Source: Candidatus Uhrbacteria bacterium
GTDB lineage: Bacteria; Patescibacteriota; Patescibacteriia; 2-12-FULL-60-25
Length of the DNA: 64,000 nucleotides
NCBI GenBank assembly: GCA_020854265.1
Contig: JADZFU010000006.1
Location: 1-64,000 of the forward strand
Direction: 5' to 3'
Shown here: piece by piece, positions 1 through 7,671 of the stretch
Numbering within the stretch: the stretch's first letter is position 1
Layout: every line of letters starts with the position of its first letter
The notes under the pieces: generated by a model
The model's database searches: none
The model's input: the letters and a program-made list of their open reading frames with translations, nothing else
Told to the model about the DNA's origin: nothing
Program-made: the position numbers and the translations under genes

Positions 1-2
1 AA

Positions 3-1229
3 AAACTCCATCTTGCTTTGGCGACTGGCGAGAAAAAAGAAACGCTTGCTTTGGATTATGCGCGTCGACATTTGGCAAAAGCGGTTATTCAGCCGGGCGA
101 GCGGCAAACTTCAACGATCAAATCGCGTTTGCAGCTCGCTGGTGCAAAATCGATTCTCATGCGCGGCGAGCTCCATGCCACAGCCTCCTTCTTTAATCGT
201 ACGAAATTCGGACCTGATGCCGTTACCGACCTGCGCAGCGTACGCGATGTGCTTGCTGGTCAGACCGAACCGGAACGCATCTACTTAAATCTTGTTCGTG
301 TAGATGAAGGAATCGACGACTACCTATTTGGCTCAATAGAAGAAGGAAAAAAAATCGAAATCGCGACCGCGCTCATCAACCATCTAGAAGAAGCGGAGGC
401 CGAAATCGCGGGCAAACAGCTAGACCCGCGTCTTGTGAAAAAAGCGCAAGCCGTGCGCGAACGTTTGGCGGATGCCTTCGGCATCTCGCCAGAAGGCACG
501 GATCCCTCGGCAGATCCTTCGGACAAAACCGAAATTCGTATCGATGAACCGACGCTTAACCGTCCGCTCTTGAAGCCCGCACCAAAACCGTCTCCAGCGC
601 CAACGACCGCTCCGACGACCCGCGTATATCAGCGGCTCCAATTGCTGGCATCACCTTCAACTGTTGCCGTTGGCCAACCGGTCAAATTGAGCTTGTATGG
701 CGTCAAAGCCGACGGTCAGGCCGAGGAGATTACATCGCAAGCCGTATTCGTCCTCGCCAACCCCTCATCTGGCTCGCTCACCTCGAGTATTTTCACGCCT
801 TCAATCGAAGGTACGGCAACCATCAGCGCGGCGTATAAAGACGCGCAAGGAACCCGCTCTGCCAGCGCCTCCGTCACGGTAAAAAACCAGCAAATCCAAG
901 GAGTTCAATTAAAGTCGATCGCATTCCAGCTCACGAGCCCGACTACGCTCGCCTGCGGAGGAACAGTCCCATTTAAAATCATGGGTACCTACACGGATGG
1001 AAAAACCAAAGACGTGACTATTCAATCCAAATTCACCGTATCTGATAGCAAGCTCCTCTTTGCCGAGCAGGGTAAAATCTTGACATTCTGTCCGTCTACG
1101 GCCGAGGCAACGGGCACGGTAACGGCCAGCGTTACTGAAAACGGAATCACAAAAACAGCAACGATATCAATTACGGTTCTGCGCGATCCAAACTCCGGAA
1201 GCGGAGGGTACCGTTACCGATACTACTAG
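3..1229 (+). CDS. Partial protein with helical N-terminal region and bacterial Ig-like domains
   Basis: The frame is open to the left edge, so the true start lies outside the window; a TTG at 18 has no start signals. The first 150 or so visible residues are mainly charged helix (for example EEAEAEIAGKQLDPRLVKKA). A Pro/Ala/Thr linker follows near residues 185-200, then two beta-rich repeats of about 95 residues each, with patterns such as SPSTVAVGQPVKLSLYG and GTATISAAYKD, typical of Big_2-like Ig domains of surface proteins. The C-terminus is Gly/Tyr-rich (GYRYRYY). It is probably extracytoplasmic, but the signal peptide, if any, is outside the window. The N-terminal domain is not recognised. 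Confidence 0.7.
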   Translation, partial: KLHLALATGEKKETLALDYARRHLAKAVIQPGERQTSTIKSRLQLAGAKSILMRGELHATASFFNRTKFGPDAVTDLRSVRDVLAGQTEPERIYLNLVRVDEGIDDYLFGSIEEGKKIEIATALINHLEEAEAEIAGKQLDPRLVKKAQAVRERLADAFGISPEGTDPSADPSDKTEIRIDEPTLNRPLLKPAPKPSPAPTTAPTTRVYQRLQLLASPSTVAVGQPVKLSLYGVKADGQAEEITSQAVFVLANPSSGSLTSSIFTPSIEGTATISAAYKDAQGTRSASASVTVKNQQIQGVQLKSIAFQLTSPTTLACGGTVPFKIMGTYTDGKTKDVTIQSKFTVSDSKLLFAEQGKILTFCPSTAEATGTVTASVTENGITKTATISITVLRDPNSGSGGYRYRYY

Positions 1230-1243
1230 TTCAAGAAAAAGAA

Positions 1244-1277
1244 AAACCCCTGCACCAGTCAGTCGGTGCAGGGGTTT
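1244..1277. terminator. Bidirectional intrinsic terminator
   Basis: Perfect 13-bp stem (AAACCCCTGCACC with GGTGCAGGGGTTT) and an 8-nt loop. It lies between two convergent genes, with A-rich and T-rich flanks serving both strands. Confidence 0.85.
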
Positions 1278-1303
1278 CGTAGTTCAAGGAACAGGGGGAG
1301 AGA

Positions 1304-2911
1304 TCAGTCGTCGGCGCGCGGCTCGCACCAGCGGCAGAGGTCGCAGGCGTTGAGGCGGGGGCCGTTCATGTGCTCCCACAGCACCGAGTGGTTCACGCCG
1401 CTGCAGTCCCAGTGGGCGACGGCGCGGCGGTCCTCGGTCAGCGTGACCGTGTTCTCGGTGAGGGAGACGGCGGAGCAGTCTCCGTGGGCCGAGGCCGGGA
1501 TGCAGGTGAAGCCCTCCAAGCCGCCCGTGCGGTCCGTGGAGGCCTCGCTGCCGCCTTCCTCGTCCGACTCGTCCGTCTCGGCGACGGTCTCGTCGGTCTC
1601 GGTGGTGCCGGTGTCGGAGGTGTCCGGGACCGTGGTGCGGTCCGCGGTGGCCGTGCGGTGCGCGCGGCCGTGCTCGTAGCTCTCGCCGATCTTGTAGACC
1701 AAGAGGGCGACCAGCATCGCGAGCACAGCGCCGACCATGTAGGTCAGCGGACGCTTGTACCACGGCGGCGCGAGCTTCTGCTGGAACATGGTCACCTCGC
1801 CGGGCTTCTTGGGGCCGGGCTGGGCGTCCTGCGGGTCGACCCGGAGCTGCTCGCGCTTCTTGGGCTCGGGCGTGCTCTGGGGCGGCGGGGTCGGCGGGTT
1901 CTGGGGGGTCTGCGGTGCGTCCATGGTCTCCTTCTCCTTCGCGGCTCGCTTCTCTTCGCGGGCACGCAGCTCGTTGTCGATGGCGGCCACCATGGCCTGC
2001 TGGACCTTGGCATCGCCCTTGCCATCGTAGGTCGCGTGTCCGATGTCCGTCTTGACCTTCGCGAGCACGTCGTCGCTCTTGTCCTTGACCCAGTGGTCGA
2101 AGGGAGCGATGACCGAGTGGTGCGCGAGCACCTGCCCGATCGACATGGTCACGGTCTGCTGACCCGTCGGCTTGGGAGCGTCGGGGATCGGCGTGAGCGT
2201 CGGGGCCGCGGTGTCGACCGGTCCGCTGTTCGGAGCCGGCGGGATGATCACCTGCGGCGGCACGCTCGGAGCCTTCTTGGGCTCGGCGAGCAATGCCGTG
2301 AGGCGGGCGATCTCCTTCTTGCCATCCTCGGTGTAGAGGGCGGCGCGGTGCAGCTCGAGCTCGATGCCCTTCTTGGCTTCGTCGTCGAGCTTGCCGCTCA
2401 AGATCCGAGCGATGTCCGAGAGCGGCTTGCTCTCGGCGTTCGGGACGCCGTTCGAGGCCGCGAGCTTGACGAGGGTCGTCTTGCGATAGACCTCGTCGTG
2501 CTTCCGCATGAGCTTGGCCGCGCGTTCCGCGGCGTGGCTGCGCTGGGCCTCGCCGAGGAGGGAGTGCTGGGCATCCTCCCGAAGGGAGTCGATCAGCGCT
2601 ACCGCTTCCTCGCGTCCGATGTCGAACGCATTCGCATCGATTTGCAAGAAGGCGTCGGCCTTCTCGAGACGGAACTCGTGCTCGACGATGAAGGCTCGCT
2701 TCTGCTCGGCCATCGGATCGGGCTGGGGGCCCGAGGCGAGGACCTCTTCGACCTCGGCCTTGCTCGGGCCGGGCTGTTCGCGGACGCTGGTCTCGCTCTG
2801 GCTTTCGCCAGCCGAGGTGCCGCTGCCGAAGGCAACGGTCGCCTGCTTCTTGGGGGCTTCGGCGGGCTTCTTGTCGCCACCGGTGCTCCTGAAACGATCC
2901 ATGCGGCTCAT
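1304..2911 (-). CDS. Single-pass membrane protein with long polar N-terminus and Cys-rich C-terminus
   Basis: 535 aa, GC-rich class B gene, no family recognised. The first 380 residues are highly charged and predicted helical with Pro-rich linkers. One transmembrane segment lies at about 390-410 (YMVGAVLAMLVALLVYKIG), preceded by WYKRP, which suggests a cytoplasmic N-terminus. After an acidic Thr/Glu linker, the last 70 residues contain seven Cys (FTCIP, GDCSA, WDCSG, CDLCRWC), possibly disulphide-bonded outside or metal-binding. The start is chosen by an SD (GGAGAG, 3 nt before ATG); the frame extends further upstream but lacks signals. It has its own strong promoter at 3003-3031 and a terminator at 1244-1277. 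It may connect cytoplasm and surface (inference). Confidence 0.75.
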   Translation of the reverse strand: MSRMDRFRSTGGDKKPAEAPKKQATVAFGSGTSAGESQSETSVREQPGPSKAEVEEVLASGPQPDPMAEQKRAFIVEHEFRLEKADAFLQIDANAFDIGREEAVALIDSLREDAQHSLLGEAQRSHAAERAAKLMRKHDEVYRKTTLVKLAASNGVPNAESKPLSDIARILSGKLDDEAKKGIELELHRAALYTEDGKKEIARLTALLAEPKKAPSVPPQVIIPPAPNSGPVDTAAPTLTPIPDAPKPTGQQTVTMSIGQVLAHHSVIAPFDHWVKDKSDDVLAKVKTDIGHATYDGKGDAKVQQAMVAAIDNELRAREEKRAAKEKETMDAPQTPQNPPTPPPQSTPEPKKREQLRVDPQDAQPGPKKPGEVTMFQQKLAPPWYKRPLTYMVGAVLAMLVALLVYKIGESYEHGRAHRTATADRTTVPDTSDTGTTETDETVAETDESDEEGGSEASTDRTGGLEGFTCIPASAHGDCSAVSLTENTVTLTEDRRAVAHWDCSGVNHSVLWEHMNGPRLNACDLCRWCEPRADD

Positions 2912-3002
2912 GTTCTCTCCATTTTTCTAAAGGACGGGAAGAACCGTACCACCATGGCACGGCCCGGCTCCCTGTCCAAAGTCAGTATTCAGGGAACCGC
3001 TT

Positions 3003-3031
3003 AATATACAGGAAAAACGTGAAAATGTCAA
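3003..3031 (-). promoter_or_regulatory. Strong sigma-70-type promoter for the 1304-2911 gene
   Basis: On the minus strand: TTGACA, 17-nt spacer, TATATT. The transcript would start near 2996, leaving a leader of about 85 nt before the SD-containing start. Confidence 0.85.
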
Positions 3032-3092
3032 TAGAAATGGACATGAATAATCGAGTAAATAAAATTGCTCAACCTAGCTATTTTTTTGGTGC

Positions 3093-3121
3093 ATGACAAA
3101 GCCTCGGGACGGCGCTAAGAT
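3093..3121 (+). promoter_or_regulatory. Promoter of gpmI, leaderless arrangement
   Basis: ATGACA, 17-nt spacer, TAAGAT; the ATG of gpmI lies 7 nt after the -10 box, so the mRNA would start at or next to the start codon. This places the gpmI start at 3129 rather than at the upstream ATG (3093), which is part of the -35 box. Confidence 0.7.
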
Positions 3122-3128
3122 ACGCCCT

Positions 3129-4703
3129 ATGTCTCGTCCCAAGCCCGTGGTTCTCGCCATAATAGACGGTTTCGGTATTGCCCCCGCAGCCGAAGGTAAC
3201 GCCGTAGCCGAAGCCTCCATGCCCGTATTCAAACGTTTGGTCGAGTCGTACCCGGCCATGACGGTCCATGCCTCGGGAGGAGCTGTCGGTCTAAGCTGGG
3301 GTGAAATGGGCAACTCCGAAGTCGGCCATCTTACTATTGGTGCCGGCCGCATTTTTTATCAAAGCTTGCCCCGCATCAATATTTCCATTGATACCGGCGA
3401 ATTCTTTTCCAACCCCGCCCTTAAAAAAGCCGTCGAGCAAGTTAAAAAAAACAATTCTAAAATCCACCTGGTCGGCTTGCTTAGCCAAGGCAATGTCCAT
3501 GCGAGCCAAGACCATATCAACGCCCTGTTGGATTTCTGCAAACGCGAGGGGCTATCCCAAGTCGTACTCCATGCCTTTCTCGATGGCCGCGATGCGATCT
3601 ATAACTCGGCTGCCGGCTTTGTAAACGAGATGGAAGCCAAGATGAAAGAGCTCGGCGTAGGCCAAATAGCCACGCTGTCCGGCCGTTATTACGCCATGGA
3701 TCGCGACAATCGCTGGGATCGTATTGAGAAAGCGTACAATGCCATGGTCAAAGGCGAAGGAGAGATGGCTGATTCCGCATCGGCAGCCATTCAGGCTTCA
3801 TATGCAAAAAATATTTTTGATGAACAGTTTGTTCCGACTGTTATCACGAGCGGCGGCCGGCCAATTGCCACGGTAAGCGAAGGCGATGCCGTTATTTTTT
3901 TCAATTTCCGTCCGGACCGTGCGCGCGAAATCACGAAAGCCTTTGTGCTGCCGGCTTTCGACAAATTCCCTCGCACCTATCTCAAGAACTTGATGTTCGT
4001 CACCATGACGGAATATGAAAAAGACCTCCCGGTCGAAATCGCCTTCCCTCCGCAAATCATTGAAACCTGTCTGGCAAAAGTCATTTCCGATGCCGGTATG
4101 CGGCAGCTGCATATTGCCGAGACCGAGAAGTATGCCCATGTGACATTTTTCCTGAATGGCATGCGCGAAGAAGAATTTCCGGGCGAGGATCGCGCCATTA
4201 TTCCGAGTCCGCGCGTCTCGAGTTACGACCAAGTCCCTGAAATGTCCGCATTTCAGATCGCTGACCGCATCGTCAAAGAAATTGCCGCTGGAAATTATGA
4301 TTTTATCGTATTGAACTTTGCCAATCCGGATATGGTCGGTCATACGGGAAACGAGCAGGCAACGATTAAGGCCTGCGAAGCGGTTGATGCGAGTATCGGA
4401 AAAATTCTCGATGCAGTACTCGCTTCCGGCGGGGCCTTGCTCATTACCGCCGACCACGGAAACGCCGAAGAAGTAAAAAATCTGGTAACCAATGGCATGG
4501 ACAAGGAGCATTCGACCAATCCCGTGCCGTTTATCATTGCCATGAAAGAGCTTGAAGGCTTGCGCGCGCCATCCGGAGATGTGGTTGGAGGCGATCTCTC
4601 GCTCAATCCGCCGGTCGGTATGCTGGCGGACGTGGCGCCGACCGTACTCAAATTGCTCGGCATCAAGCCTCCTCCGGATATGACGGGCCAGGCCTTGATA
4701 TGA
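3129..4703 (+). CDS. gpmI: 2,3-bisphosphoglycerate-independent phosphoglycerate mutase
   Basis: 524 aa, usual length for the family. Cytosolic glycolytic enzyme interconverting 3- and 2-phosphoglycerate using two Mn ions. Visible signatures: metal-binding start VLAIIDGFG, catalytic serine in MGNSEVGHLTIGAGR (Ser63), FLDGRD, RYYAMDRDNRWDR, FNFRPDRAREIT, FANPDMVGHTG and the C-terminal metal site ITADHGNAEE and KEHSTNPVPF. First gene of a chain with nth, the PAP2 gene and mltG; its stop overlaps the nth start (ATGA). No SD; the promoter places the 5' end at the start codon. Confidence 0.97.
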   Translation: MSRPKPVVLAIIDGFGIAPAAEGNAVAEASMPVFKRLVESYPAMTVHASGGAVGLSWGEMGNSEVGHLTIGAGRIFYQSLPRINISIDTGEFFSNPALKKAVEQVKKNNSKIHLVGLLSQGNVHASQDHINALLDFCKREGLSQVVLHAFLDGRDAIYNSAAGFVNEMEAKMKELGVGQIATLSGRYYAMDRDNRWDRIEKAYNAMVKGEGEMADSASAAIQASYAKNIFDEQFVPTVITSGGRPIATVSEGDAVIFFNFRPDRAREITKAFVLPAFDKFPRTYLKNLMFVTMTEYEKDLPVEIAFPPQIIETCLAKVISDAGMRQLHIAETEKYAHVTFFLNGMREEEFPGEDRAIIPSPRVSSYDQVPEMSAFQIADRIVKEIAAGNYDFIVLNFANPDMVGHTGNEQATIKACEAVDASIGKILDAVLASGGALLITADHGNAEEVKNLVTNGMDKEHSTNPVPFIIAMKELEGLRAPSGDVVGGDLSLNPPVGMLADVAPTVLKLLGIKPPPDMTGQALI

Positions 4704-5329
4704 GCACCAAGCGGATCCTGAGCATCCTTGCCAAACGCTATCCCGGCACCGGCATGACCGATCTCGGGAATCCTGAGGACACTCTCATCGCCACCTTGCT
4801 TTCTGCACAAACCACAGATGTCCAAGTATTACGCGTGTATCCGGGACTTCGAAAAAAATTTCCAACATTGTCCGATCTCGCCAAAACGGATGTTCGGAAA
4901 ATCGAACAATGCATCAATTCCATCGGCCTGTATCGCAACAAAGCCAAAGCGGTAAAAGCATTGGCCCAAACCTTGCTCAAAGAGTTTGGCGGGAAGGTTC
5001 CGAACACAATGCAAGAATTAGTTTCGCTTCCGGGTGTCGGACGTAAAACTGCCAGCGTCGTCTTGTCCTTTTCATTCAAACAGCCGGCGATAGCCGTTGA
5101 TACCCATGTGTTTCGGATCGCTAAACGGCTTGGATGGGCGAAAGGGAAAAACCCGCAGCGCGTAGAAAAGGAGTTAATGGCCCTGATCCCGAAAAAACAG
5201 TGGTCTGAAATCAATCGGACCATGGTTCCATTCGGCCGGGATGTCTGCAAAGCACCAAAACCGCAATGCTGGCGCTGTCCCGTACGCACTTGGTGTCCAT
5301 ATCCCAAAAAGGTTATCCTACCTCCATGA
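4700..5329 (+). CDS. nth: Endonuclease III (DNA glycosylase/AP lyase)
   Basis: 209 aa. Base excision repair enzyme removing oxidised pyrimidines. The helix-hairpin-helix LPGVGRKTA carries the catalytic lysine (K116) and the conserved aspartate is in AVDTHVFR (D134). The C-terminal iron-sulphur loop has the exact C-x6-C-x2-C-x5-C spacing (CKAPKPQC, WRC, PVRTWC). It overlaps gpmI by 4 nt and the next gene by 4 nt, indicating translational coupling. Confidence 0.97.
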   Translation: MSTKRILSILAKRYPGTGMTDLGNPEDTLIATLLSAQTTDVQVLRVYPGLRKKFPTLSDLAKTDVRKIEQCINSIGLYRNKAKAVKALAQTLLKEFGGKVPNTMQELVSLPGVGRKTASVVLSFSFKQPAIAVDTHVFRIAKRLGWAKGKNPQRVEKELMALIPKKQWSEINRTMVPFGRDVCKAPKPQCWRCPVRTWCPYPKKVILPP

Positions 5330-5880
5330 ACGAAATCCAGCTCGTAAAAAGCCTGCAAGACATGCTTTCCGGCCCGATAGGGCAGGGGTTTTCTATTTTT
5401 GCTGGAAGATACCTGATCTTTGTTTTTGCATTTTTTGTTGCAGTGATCGGTTTCGGAAAAAACCGCAAAGAGCTCCGTAAAACAGCCTATGCCGCCACCT
5501 GGTCGGCGATGCTGGCATTAATTATCACCACCTCGCTCGGAATGCTTATCGATAGGCCGCGTCCGTTTGTCGCAGATCCGTCCATCGTGAGATTGATTCC
5601 GGCTCCGCTTACCGAGCATTCCATGCCGTCAGCCCATACGGCTACTGCATTTGGAGCCGCTACGGCTTTGGCATTCGGACATCCTGTTTTGGGCTTGATT
5701 GCATTTGTGATTGCGGGACTCATCGGGCTTGGACGTGTCGCATCAGGTGTCCATTTTCCGACGGATATTCTCGCCGGCGCCGTTTTGGGATGTCTTGTTG
5801 CTATCGGTGTGCAAATGGTTCGATCCAAGCGCTGGAAGCGTTGGATGGAAATCGCCGATGAGAGCGATCCGGAAGAATAA
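5326..5880 (+). CDS. PAP2-family membrane phosphatase
   Basis: 184 aa with about five hydrophobic helices. It carries the PAP2 motifs DRPRPF, MPSAH and GRVASGVHFPTD (catalytic His pair and Asp). Known members dephosphorylate lipid pyrophosphates; beside mltG, recycling of undecaprenyl pyrophosphate (BcrC-like role) is the likeliest task (inference). The start at 5326 overlaps the nth stop in an ATGA; an upstream in-frame start would overlap nth by 60 nt. Confidence 0.85.
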   Translation: MNEIQLVKSLQDMLSGPIGQGFSIFAGRYLIFVFAFFVAVIGFGKNRKELRKTAYAATWSAMLALIITTSLGMLIDRPRPFVADPSIVRLIPAPLTEHSMPSAHTATAFGAATALAFGHPVLGLIAFVIAGLIGLGRVASGVHFPTDILAGAVLGCLVAIGVQMVRSKRWKRWMEIADESDPEE

Positions 5881-5881
5881 C

Positions 5882-6907
5882 ATGGGAATCATCATTCGAT
5901 TGGCCGCCTTGGCCGTTTTAATCGGTGCCGGTTGGTTCGGATGGGTATTCGTATCCGAAGCCTACCTTTCGGTACCTGCTGGCGAGCTTGTTTCGATAGA
6001 AATTTCATCCGACGACCTCCAGTCTGCCTCTGCCGATCTGCAATCCAAAGGCATTATTCCGTCGGCATTTCGCTACCGAGCCTACAACACATTGTTCAGT
6101 CGAGATTCAAAAATAAAGCCCGGAACCTACTCGCTTCGTCCGGGTACGGCGTACCGCGATCTTGTGCGTGTGCTTGCGCTCGGGCCAGCGCGCCGCGAGG
6201 TCCAGCTCACCATCATCGAGGGTTGGACCGTAGACGAGATAGCCGCCTTATTGGACCAGCAGGAAAAAATAAACGTGAAAACAACAGCCGAGCTTATCGG
6301 CCGCTCGGTCGACAAGCAGCCATTCGCTTCTCGTTTACGCAATGATTTTCCTTTCCTGCAAAATCTGCCGCCCAACCGATCGCTCGAAGGGTATCTTTTT
6401 CCGGATACGTATCGCGTATGGGCGGATCAGTTGCCGGATAGCCTCATCCTGAAGCAGCTTCAGGAATTTTCGGACAAATTCGGCAAGGCGCTGCCAGGCC
6501 CGGCAAGCGAGCCTCTCAAAACGCTGGATGATGTGGTGATCTTGGCCTCTATTGTCGAGGGAGAAGTTCGTAATCCGGATGATATGAAAATCGTAGCCGG
6601 TATTTTCTTGAACCGTCTGCGTATAGGGATGCGTCTCCAAACCGATGCTTCCATCAATTACTACACCGGATCCGGCCGAAGCCGCTCCACCTCGTCCGAT
6701 CTGCAACTGGATACGCCTTACAACTCCTACAAGTACGCCGGACTCCCGCCTTCTCCTGTTGGAAATCCTGGAGGAAATGCTATTCAGGCCGTTTTAGACC
6801 CTGCGCAAACCGACTTTTTCTATTTCTTAACCGATGCCCAAGGCCGTGTGTATTACGCAAAAACACTGGATGAACACGCAGAAAACCGCAGAAAAGCAGG
6901 GTTTTAA
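5882..6907 (+). CDS. mltG: Endolytic murein transglycosylase
   Basis: 341 aa. Inner-membrane enzyme that cleaves nascent glycan strands and limits their length. One N-terminal membrane anchor (LAALAVLIGAGWFGWVFV), a LysM-like region (AGELVSIEISSDDLQSAS), then the YceG/MltG domain with EGYLFPDTY, catalytic ILASIVEGEV and the strongly conserved NRLRIGMRLQTDASINY, followed by YNSYKYAGLPPSPVGNPG. The start at 5882 lies 1 nt after the PAP2 stop. Last gene of the gpmI chain; the next gene has its own promoter. Confidence 0.95.
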   Translation: MGIIIRLAALAVLIGAGWFGWVFVSEAYLSVPAGELVSIEISSDDLQSASADLQSKGIIPSAFRYRAYNTLFSRDSKIKPGTYSLRPGTAYRDLVRVLALGPARREVQLTIIEGWTVDEIAALLDQQEKINVKTTAELIGRSVDKQPFASRLRNDFPFLQNLPPNRSLEGYLFPDTYRVWADQLPDSLILKQLQEFSDKFGKALPGPASEPLKTLDDVVILASIVEGEVRNPDDMKIVAGIFLNRLRIGMRLQTDASINYYTGSGRSRSTSSDLQLDTPYNSYKYAGLPPSPVGNPGGNAIQAVLDPAQTDFFYFLTDAQGRVYYAKTLDEHAENRRKAGF

Positions 6908-6922
6908 TGAATAATTAAGCAG

Positions 6923-6951
6923 TTGACAAAAACACGATTTTCTGCTATCCT
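6923..6951 (+). promoter_or_regulatory. Class B promoter upstream of 7011
   Basis: TTGACA, 17-nt spacer, TATCCT. The spacer ends in TTTTCTGC and closely resembles that of the promoter at 34765. A leader of about 50 nt with a small AGCCC/GGGCT hairpin precedes the gene. Confidence 0.85.
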
Positions 6952-7010
6952 GATACGTTTACTGAGCCCTAATTCGGGGCTTGGTTAACAGACAAAGGAC
7001 GGGTGATTCT

Positions 7011-7610
7011 ATGGCCCCCCGAAGCGAAGAAGAGCCCTCGGGAGTCTTCTTCTCGACCGAACCCGAAGAAGGGGTCGAGGAAGATTTCGAGGTTCCGCCG
7101 AGCCGGCTAGAACGGTACGGCTGGAACCGGGGCATGCTCGATGAGTTGGATCGTTTGATCCGCCGCGCCCTCGAGGCCGAGTTCGAGCGTCTGACCGAAG
7201 ATGCAGAGTCCGCCGAGCGCTTGGCGCTCTCGCTCTACATCGTGGATGAGAAGCAGTTTCTCATCTCGCTCGGAACTCATATCCGATGGCGCAGCACCAT
7301 GCAGCGCATCGAACAGCTGCAAGACGCCGCCGGCGTCCCAGACGAGCTCCGTATCCGGGGCGAACTCGGGGATGTCGCCGACCATCTCGGCAGAGTCCGC
7401 CACGAATGGCTGACCGGCCGCGCCAGACGCCGCATCGAAGAGCGTCGGCGCCTCGCACGCGAGCTCGCCAAGGCGAGCTATCCGCGCGAAGAGCTGTGCG
7501 CCTGCACCGACCCGCGAGCCCACACCGGCTCAAGCAAGGAACGCCTCGTATTCGAGGAGCTCCGTTACCAGGCCCTCACCAAGCCGGCCGCTGTAAAGCG
7601 CGCCGCCTGA
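7011..7610 (+). CDS. Class B hypothetical protein, Arg/Glu-rich, predicted helical
   Basis: 199 aa, GC-rich, no family recognised and no signal or membrane segment, so probably cytosolic. The N-terminal 35 residues are acidic (EEGVEEDFEV). The middle and C-terminal parts look entirely helical with charged stretches such as ARRRIEERRRLARELA. The start is ATG 7011, preceded by AAAGGA at a rather long spacing; an in-frame TTG at 6981 lies in the leader hairpin. It is a single-gene unit between its own promoter and terminator. Function unknown; a coiled-coil or nucleic-acid-binding role is only a guess. Confidence 0.75.
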   Translation: MAPRSEEEPSGVFFSTEPEEGVEEDFEVPPSRLERYGWNRGMLDELDRLIRRALEAEFERLTEDAESAERLALSLYIVDEKQFLISLGTHIRWRSTMQRIEQLQDAAGVPDELRIRGELGDVADHLGRVRHEWLTGRARRRIEERRRLARELAKASYPREELCACTDPRAHTGSSKERLVFEELRYQALTKPAAVKRAA

Positions 7611-7616
7611 ACCCTC

Positions 7617-7653
7617 ACGACCCGTCATTGCCTTTCTGGCAGTGGCGGGTCGT
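7617..7653 (+). terminator. Intrinsic terminator after the 7011 gene
   Basis: CGACCCG pairs with CGGGTCG around an inner GCC/GGC helix, followed by TTTCTATT. The -10 box of the next gene starts just downstream. Confidence 0.75.
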
Positions 7654-7671
7654 TTCTATTACTATCCTTCC

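Noticed and set aside
1370-3004. 544-codon plus-strand frame opposite the 1304-2911 gene
   Set aside because: Arg/Gly/Leu/Val-rich antisense composition, no start signals; the minus frame has promoter, SD and a membrane helix.
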